The notes below the pieces were generated by a model, which searched no databases, was not told the origin of the DNA, and saw nothing but the letters and a program-made list of their open reading frames with translations. A stretch of 19,982 bases of DNA. Origin: CAYQQU01 sp964419545. GTDB taxonomy: Bacteria; Bacteroidota; Bacteroidia; Chitinophagales; Saprospiraceae. Location: positions 1-19,982 of the forward strand of contig CAYQQU010000089.1 in assembly GCA_964419545.1 (NCBI GenBank), in the 5' to 3' direction. Both the position numbers and the translations under genes were made by a program. Position 1 is the first letter of the stretch, and every line of letters begins with the position of its first letter. Positions 13,792-19,982 of the stretch are shown here, piece by piece.

Positions 13792-14592
13792 CTATTGTTC
13801 GATCGACTCGGCCGGGTCTTCTTCCAGCTTAAACTTGCGGGTTACCGGATTCAGCGGGGCGTCCACCGGATTGCCTTCGCTGTCGACCAGGGTGAGCGTA
13901 ATGGTATTTTCGCCCATCGGTAAGCCTTCGATATAGTAAGGCTGCCATTTGTCGATCAGGTGCGCCTCTCCGTTGATCTCGGCCTTTACCTGGTAACCGT
14001 CCGGGCTGAGCGTACCGTTCAGCAGGTAGAAGTCGAGCATCACCTTTTCCGTATTGGCTTTACCCACATAAGTTCCTTTCGGGCGGCTGTAGAAGAGCAT
14101 CAACTCATCGATGTCTTCGGCCGAAGTGAAACTGTTATTCTCCACCGTCACTTTTTGGGCCTGGTATGCGTCGGGTATTTTCAGGCTTTCGTGGTACGAG
14201 CGGGAAAGGAACGACAGGATGTAGTGCTCGCCGTCGGCGATTTCGTATTCAAAAGTCGGATCGTATTTGGCGGCGTAGGGCTGATCGTCGACGATGAGGT
14301 GGATGTGCTGGCCGTCTCCGGAATTGGCGCACATTTTCTGGCCGGCGTCGGGCGTCTGGGCGCGCAGCTCGTAATTGTTGACTTCGTAGGTGAAGACGCC
14401 GTCGTTGAAAGCCATGGAAGCCATTTCTGCATCGGGATACTGGGTAGACTGGGAAAAAGGCGTCAGCGTGTACTTCATCTCCTGTGCCGCTTCGGTCGTT
14501 TCTTCTTCCGTCGATTCCTGGGCGCCGCCTCCGGTGTTCTGGCAACCGGCGTAAAGCAAGGCCAACATTACTATCAGGCTAAGTGTTCTCAT
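13792..14592 (-). CDS. Lipoprotein of unknown function
   Basis: A 266-aa protein with a lipoprotein signal (MRTLSLIVMLALLYAG, C17). A short acidic linker rich in Glu and Thr (ESTEEETTEAAQE) follows, then a beta-rich body. Residues near 95-110 read GQHIHLIVDDQPY, a histidine-containing strand like that in small periplasmic proteins of the DUF4399 type; this resemblance is weak. The last third (KAEINGEAHLIDKWQPYYIE, GENTITLTLVDSEGN) looks like an immunoglobulin-like or carboxypeptidase-regulatory-like fold, closing with charged residues. It is divergent from copA with 138 bases between starts. A link to copper is possible from the position and the histidines, but nothing in the protein is a clear copper site (no Met-rich or Cys pairs). 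Confidence 0.75.
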   Translation of the reverse strand: MRTLSLIVMLALLYAGCQNTGGGAQESTEEETTEAAQEMKYTLTPFSQSTQYPDAEMASMAFNDGVFTYEVNNYELRAQTPDAGQKMCANSGDGQHIHLIVDDQPYAAKYDPTFEYEIADGEHYILSFLSRSYHESLKIPDAYQAQKVTVENNSFTSAEDIDELMLFYSRPKGTYVGKANTEKVMLDFYLLNGTLSPDGYQVKAEINGEAHLIDKWQPYYIEGLPMGENTITLTLVDSEGNPVDAPLNPVTRKFKLEEDPAESIEQ

Positions 14593-14666
14593 TACTGATT
14601 GGATTTAAATGTGATGAATTTTGTTGTTTTGCCCCTGATAACTTCAAGGATAAAAGGCAATATCCC

Positions 14667-14674
14667 TAAATTTG
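14667..14674 (+). promoter_or_regulatory. -7 box upstream of copA
   Basis: TAAATTTG at 14667-14674 matches TAnnTTTG, giving a leader of about 50 bases before the ATG at 14731. No TTG is found at the usual distance. I see no CueR- or CopY-like palindrome, so copper control cannot be shown from the sequence. Confidence 0.45.
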
Positions 14675-14730
14675 TTCAGGTTATTTGCGGGTCCTGAAAG
14701 TAAAAAAAGATCAATGTTTTGCCAACTGGT

Positions 14731-16863
<2,133 letters not shown>

Positions 16864-16877
16864 TTGTGTAGCTTTAA

Positions 16878-17828
16878 ATGCGCGATATGAAAATTTTTCT
16901 TCCCTTGCTGCTGCTGTTGGTGCTGGTCGGCGCAACGTCCTGCGAAAAAGAATTCATTCCCGAAATACCCGGCGAGGTCGAGTCTTTGGTAGTCGAAGGC
17001 TATATCGAGGCCGGCGACCGACCGACGCCGCCCTACGTGATCCTCACCCGCAGCCGCGCCTTCTTTGCGGAACTGTCGGTGGAAGAACTGGAAAATGCAT
17101 TCGTGCACGACGCTGTCGTCATAGTCGATAACGGCGAGCAAAGCCGGCAGCTGACGGAACTCTGTCTCGAAGAATTGACGCCCGAACAACGGGCGCTCGC
17201 CGGCGCCCTCTTCGGGCTGGAGGTCGATAGTTTCGGCTTCAACTTTTGCATTTATGCCGACCTCAGCTTCCAGATGCAGGGACAAGCAGGCCGGCGTTAC
17301 GACCTCACCATTGAGACGCCTGCCGGGGAGGTCCTGACGGCGACCACCACTATTCCGCCCAGCATCCCCCTCGATTCGCTCTGGTTTGTTCCGCCCCCCG
17401 GCGAACCGGTAGACACCCTGGCGCAGCTCCGTTGCACCATCAGCGATCCGGACAGTCTGAAGAGCTTCTATCAGTATTTCACGCAGGTGAACGACGAGCC
17501 TTTTGTTCGTCCGTTTTCTTCGGTGATCGACGACCGCCTGTTCGACGGCCAGTCCTTCGAGTTTCCGCTGTCCAAGGCCGAACCCTTTGACGCCGAAGCA
17601 TTTGACCTGGAGACCTTCGGGCTCTACCGCCGGGGCGATACGGCCACCATCAAATGGGTCAACCTCGACGAGGCGCACTTCAATTTCTGGAACACCCTGG
17701 AGTTCAACACCGCCAACCAGGGGCCCTTTTCCAGCTACACCCGCATTGAATCCAACATCGAAGGCGGCCTCGGTATCTGGGGCGGCCGCTCGGTGCTTTA
17801 TTACGACCTGACCGTTCCGGAGGAATAA
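16878..17828 (+). CDS. DUF4249-family lipoprotein
   Basis: A 316-aa protein with a lipoprotein signal: MRDMKIFLPLLLLLVLVGAT, S21, C22. The mature start ESLVVEGYIEAGDRPTPPYV then VILTRSRAF has the 'LVVEG-I-x-G-x-x-P-x-V-x-L-T-x-S' pattern of DUF4249. It continues with a beta-rich domain (VTIVDNGEQ-like strands, YDLTIETPAGEVLTATTTIP) and ends LGIWGGRSVLYYDLTVPEE, with the family's late 'G-x-(F/W)' turn. In Bacteroidota this family is often next to a TonB-dependent receptor. No receptor is present here and the neighbour is a copper pump instead, which is unusual. Its start is 14 bases past the copA stop; the ATG three codons on (16887) is an equally possible start. Confidence 0.85.
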   Translation: MRDMKIFLPLLLLLVLVGATSCEKEFIPEIPGEVESLVVEGYIEAGDRPTPPYVILTRSRAFFAELSVEELENAFVHDAVVIVDNGEQSRQLTELCLEELTPEQRALAGALFGLEVDSFGFNFCIYADLSFQMQGQAGRRYDLTIETPAGEVLTATTTIPPSIPLDSLWFVPPPGEPVDTLAQLRCTISDPDSLKSFYQYFTQVNDEPFVRPFSSVIDDRLFDGQSFEFPLSKAEPFDAEAFDLETFGLYRRGDTATIKWVNLDEAHFNFWNTLEFNTANQGPFSSYTRIESNIEGGLGIWGGRSVLYYDLTVPEE

Positions 17829-17834
17829 AAAAAA

Positions 17835-17865
17835 AGCGGGAGAGCGCATCATCCGGCTTCCCGCT
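17835..17865. terminator. Hairpin after the DUF4249 gene
   Basis: AGCGGGA (17835-17841) pairs with TCCCGCT (17859-17865), starting seven bases past the stop. A run of eight or nine A precedes it, so as an intrinsic terminator it is oriented for a minus-strand transcript. For the plus-strand genes it has no T-tract and would act only as a stabilising 3' hairpin. Confidence 0.45.
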
Positions 17866-18340
17866 GCAAGGTTCATGGGGTATACGAGTGGCGTGGCGTC
17901 AAACGAAAACCGGCTGCCACTGCCGGCATGGGTTTGGTTTTTTGGAGATCAAAAAAGTGTAGTGAAGGTCGTCCGGAAAAAAGGTATCGGAGAGAAGTAG
18001 AGCATAATTGCTTTGCTGTGTTGCTTCACCTTTAATTGCCGGAACCCCATAAAAGGTAAACAGGCGGGGCAAATTTTTTTATTTTTGCGGCAGCTGTTAG
18101 AACCGTTACGTTCTTCTCTCTTATAATCCCTGCCGGAAATACAGGACGATATTCTTCGCGTTTCCCCGCGATTTCCGACCTGTCCCTAAACGGGGTGGTG
18201 TTTTTACCGGGAATAAACGCACAGTTTTTATCTTCAACGCCAGCTCCCTTACCCTGGAATTGCACTTTGTGTACGGGCTGTAAATTTTCAGAACAGCCGG
18301 CAATCCCTGTTTACTTTTTTCCTGCTCAGGTTACTTATAA
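17866..18340. other. Long intergenic region before the sigma-factor gene
   Basis: This stretch has no convincing gene. It holds a possible plus-strand terminator (CCGGC/GCCGG at 17910-17926, with TTTTTT near 17938-17943) and a TATTTTTG box (18080-18087) without a -33 element. The better promoter candidate is at 18260-18288. The rest, about 170 bases after 18087, shows inverted CCCC/GGGG pairs around 18155-18215 that could fold. I do not recognise a riboswitch. Confidence 0.4.
18260..18288 (+). promoter_or_regulatory. Possible promoter of the sigma-factor operon
   Basis: TTG (18260-18262), 18 bases, then TAAATTTT (18281-18288), one base off the -7 consensus. It would give a leader of about 45 bases. 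The alternative -7 box at 18080 would give about 250. Confidence 0.4.
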
Positions 18341-18925
18341 ATGAACCTACGAATGACGGATGATCAGATCATTGAGGGTATCCGTACCGGCGAGGCCGCT
18401 CAGCATGCGGCCGTCGAGTACATTTACAAGGACAAAAAATACCGGAAATGCGCCGAAAACGTGGTGCGCAACTACCCGGGGCTGCGACTCGAAGACTGGG
18501 AGGGCGTCTTCCACGAGAGCATTGTGCAGTTGCTGAAAAGCGTAAAAAAGGGGAAGTTTGACGGTTCGAAGGCATTGGTCAAGTATTTCGACGGTATTTG
18601 TCGCAACGTCTGTCGCAAATTTTACCGGGACGGCAACAAAGACCGCAATAACGAAGATAAACTGCAGATCGAAGAAGTGGATTACGAAACGCCCTTTGAC
18701 CTGTTGGTAGACGACGAGATCGGCGCCATCCTGGACGAAGCTTTCGAGCAGCTCTCCGAGCAATGCCGGAAGATCCTTAAGCTCTGGGCCCTGCGGTACA
18801 AGATGACCGAGATCGCCGAACTGTGCGGGCTCAAAAATCAGCGCAACGCCATTACGTACCGGTCGCGCTGTATGCAACGCCTGAAAAACATCATGAAAAA
18901 CGATCCCCGCATTAACCAACTTTAA
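18341..18925 (+). CDS. ECF-type RNA polymerase sigma factor
   Basis: A 194-aa protein of the usual ECF length. Residues about 20-95 fit region 2: AAVEYIYKDKKYRKCAENVV, then LRLEDWEGVFHESIVQLLKSV for the -10 recognition helix. Residues about 130-185 are region 4: FEQLSEQCRKILKLWALRYK, MTEIAELCGLKNQRNAITYR and SRCMQRLKNIM, a helix-turn-helix for the -35 element. An acidic linker (NNEDKLQIEEVDYETPFD) joins them. It directs RNA polymerase to specific promoters and is normally held by an anti-sigma factor. The next gene starts 15 bases after its stop and looks like that partner. ATG codons at 18341 and 18353 are both possible starts. The cysteine-rich LCGLKNQ is not a zinc site. Confidence 0.88.
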   Translation: MNLRMTDDQIIEGIRTGEAAQHAAVEYIYKDKKYRKCAENVVRNYPGLRLEDWEGVFHESIVQLLKSVKKGKFDGSKALVKYFDGICRNVCRKFYRDGNKDRNNEDKLQIEEVDYETPFDLLVDDEIGAILDEAFEQLSEQCRKILKLWALRYKMTEIAELCGLKNQRNAITYRSRCMQRLKNIMKNDPRINQL

Positions 18926-18940
18926 AGAAATTAAGGAGTA

Positions 18941-19789
18941 ATGGATGCAAATGAACTTGAACAAAGAATCGAAGCTTATCTCCGGGGGGAACTGCCCCCG
19001 ACGGAGCGCCAATCCTTTGAGGCCGAAATGGCGGCCGATCCGGACCTGCGCCGGGAAACGCTGGTGCATTACCTGGCGGAGCAGGCCGTAGAGCGGGCAG
19101 TAGAGGCCGATATTCGGAGCGCGGTGGAGGCGGTCCGGGAAAATCAGCGATCGTTTGCGCCGCCCTCGCCAACCACTGCTGAAAAAACGAACACCGTTTA
19201 CCCAGGCGCCGAGGCGCCGGTCATTCCGCTCTGGCGCCGGCCCTGGTTCCAGGTAGCGGTGGCGGTAAGTGCGGCAGCTTTGTTGCTCTTTTTATTTTTT
19301 CCTGCCGGCCAGGAAACTCCGCTCCCAAAGACTTCCTCCAAAGTCCAGGCGCTGGAATTGCTGGAGCTGCCGGAGAATAACCTGACTCTCGGTGATTCGG
19401 AAACCGAGCAACAATTTGCCCGGGCTCGCAACCTGTTTTTTGTAAAAGAAGACTATGCCGCCGCCGCCGAGCAGCTGCGGCCGATCGCCGGGGGCGATTC
19501 TGACCGGCGTTACGTCGCAGAGCTTCTCCTGGCATACAGCTTGCTGATGCAGGAAGATTACGCCGCCGCTATTCCCATTTTCGAATCCTTCCTTGCCCAG
19601 CCCGCCAAGCGCGACAATTTGCCCGTTCTCTACCAGAGTGTCGACAAGCTGCGATGGGACCTGATATTGGCCAACCTGGGGCAGGGAAACGACCAAGCGG
19701 TTCAGTCTATGCTAGACTCCTTTCCTCCCACTGCCGATCCCTATTATCTGGAAAAAGTCAATAAGCTGAGGTCGAATCTGTCGGAATAA
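18941..19789 (+). CDS. Membrane anti-sigma-like protein with periplasmic helical repeats
   Basis: A 282-aa single-pass membrane protein. Residues 5-40 read LEQRIEAYLRGELPPTERQS then FEAEMAADPDLRRE, the typical start of anti-sigma factors (a 'Y-L-x-G-E-L' helix before a charged helix), without the zinc HxxxCxxC motif. The membrane helix is 103-121 (FQVAVAVSAAALLLFLFFP). Outside the membrane, residues about 155-220 contain two helical pairs, ARNLFFVKEDYAAAAEQLRP and AYSLLMQEDYAAAIPIFESF. They share 'EDYAAA(A/I)' and are TPR-like. A Shine-Dalgarno-like AAGGAG precedes the ATG, rare in this window. Its place just after the sigma factor supports an anti-sigma role: the periplasmic repeats would sense a signal and the cytoplasmic helix would hold the sigma factor. 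That role is inferred. Confidence 0.8.
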   Translation: MDANELEQRIEAYLRGELPPTERQSFEAEMAADPDLRRETLVHYLAEQAVERAVEADIRSAVEAVRENQRSFAPPSPTTAEKTNTVYPGAEAPVIPLWRRPWFQVAVAVSAAALLLFLFFPAGQETPLPKTSSKVQALELLELPENNLTLGDSETEQQFARARNLFFVKEDYAAAAEQLRPIAGGDSDRRYVAELLLAYSLLMQEDYAAAIPIFESFLAQPAKRDNLPVLYQSVDKLRWDLILANLGQGNDQAVQSMLDSFPPTADPYYLEKVNKLRSNLSE

Positions 19790-19871
19790 AAAAATCAAAA
19801 AAAGACTGGTTTTCCTGTTTACCTTTTCCTCTTTCCCGCCAATCTAGTTATAACTGATCTTCTTATCTCCT

Positions 19872-19920
19872 GCGGAAGCGTTTGATGTATGCCCTTACAT
19901 CTGATAATGCGCGTTTCCGC
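19872..19920. repeat. Hairpin next to MITE copy 3
   Basis: GCGGAA (19872-19877) pairs with TTCCGC (19915-19920), and inside it GATGTA pairs with TACATC around the loop TGCCCT. Unpaired bases separate the two stems. It lies 80 bases past the anti-sigma stop and 15 bases before the MITE. It may be a 3' end structure, but it has only TACCCCCTTTTC after it. Confidence 0.45.
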
Positions 19921-19935
19921 TACCCCCTTTTCTTA

Positions 19936-19982
19936 GAGCTTGTTTGGAGGTAGTGCTTTTGAAGCGAAAAACTCAGATTTTG
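19936..19982 (+). mobile_element. 162-bp palindromic MITE, copy 3 (cut off by the window)
   Basis: The first 47 bases, GAGCTTGTTTGGAGGTAGTG onward, are identical to copy 1 in the same orientation. The three bases in front are TTA (19933-19935), not TCA, which fits a TNA target. If the element is complete beyond the window, TTA is expected again after its last base. Confidence 0.8.

Noticed and set aside
18094..18340. Riboswitch in the long region before the sigma-factor gene
   Set aside because: Some inverted pairs exist, but I recognise no conserved riboswitch core and the start of transcription is uncertain.

Overview
The window looks like chromosomal DNA of a Bacteroidota bacterium, probably of the Saprospira/Lewinella side of the phylum. 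This is inferred from repeated -7 boxes of the TAnnTTTG type with a TTG about 20 bases upstream, from Bacteroidota-typical lipoprotein families (DUF4836-like, DUF4249), and from GC-rich coding sequence with almost no Shine-Dalgarno signals. No taxonomic marker gene is present, so this is not proof.

Layout. On the minus strand (1-6867) lie a truncated, AT-rich Crp/Fnr regulator, tRNA-Leu(UAA), tRNA-Gly(GCC), a DUF4836-like lipoprotein, and a DUF72-ppk1 pair. On the plus strand (6915-9675) lie a membrane protein overlapping tpiA by four bases, a LexA-like S24 regulator with its own promoter, and a small conserved-looking protein. A minus-strand biotin carboxylase gene (accC, 9692-11164) follows. 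From 11315 to 11745 there is an AT-rich unit without a recognised gene, bounded by a promoter-like box and a strong terminator. Next come a secreted seven-Asp-box protein and a small secreted protein (plus), a lipoprotein (minus), a copper-type P-type ATPase followed by a DUF4249 lipoprotein (plus), and an ECF-type sigma factor with a membrane anti-sigma-like protein (plus).

How the genes fit together. Most are ordinary chromosomal functions: glycolysis (tpiA), polyphosphate synthesis (ppk1), acyl-CoA carboxylation (accC), copper export (copA), envelope lipoproteins and a sigma/anti-sigma pair. The unusual content is between genes. tRNA-Leu(UAA) is split in its anticodon loop by a 325-nt group I intron placed exactly as in cyanobacteria. 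A 162-bp palindromic MITE occurs three times, with 3-bp TNA target duplications at the two complete copies. A second 144-bp palindrome starts on the stop codon of the S24 gene. A 28-bp minisatellite has a regular G-quadruplex pattern on one strand. A promoter-to-terminator unit carries an A-rich motif roughly every 40 nt and may be an uncharacterised RNA.
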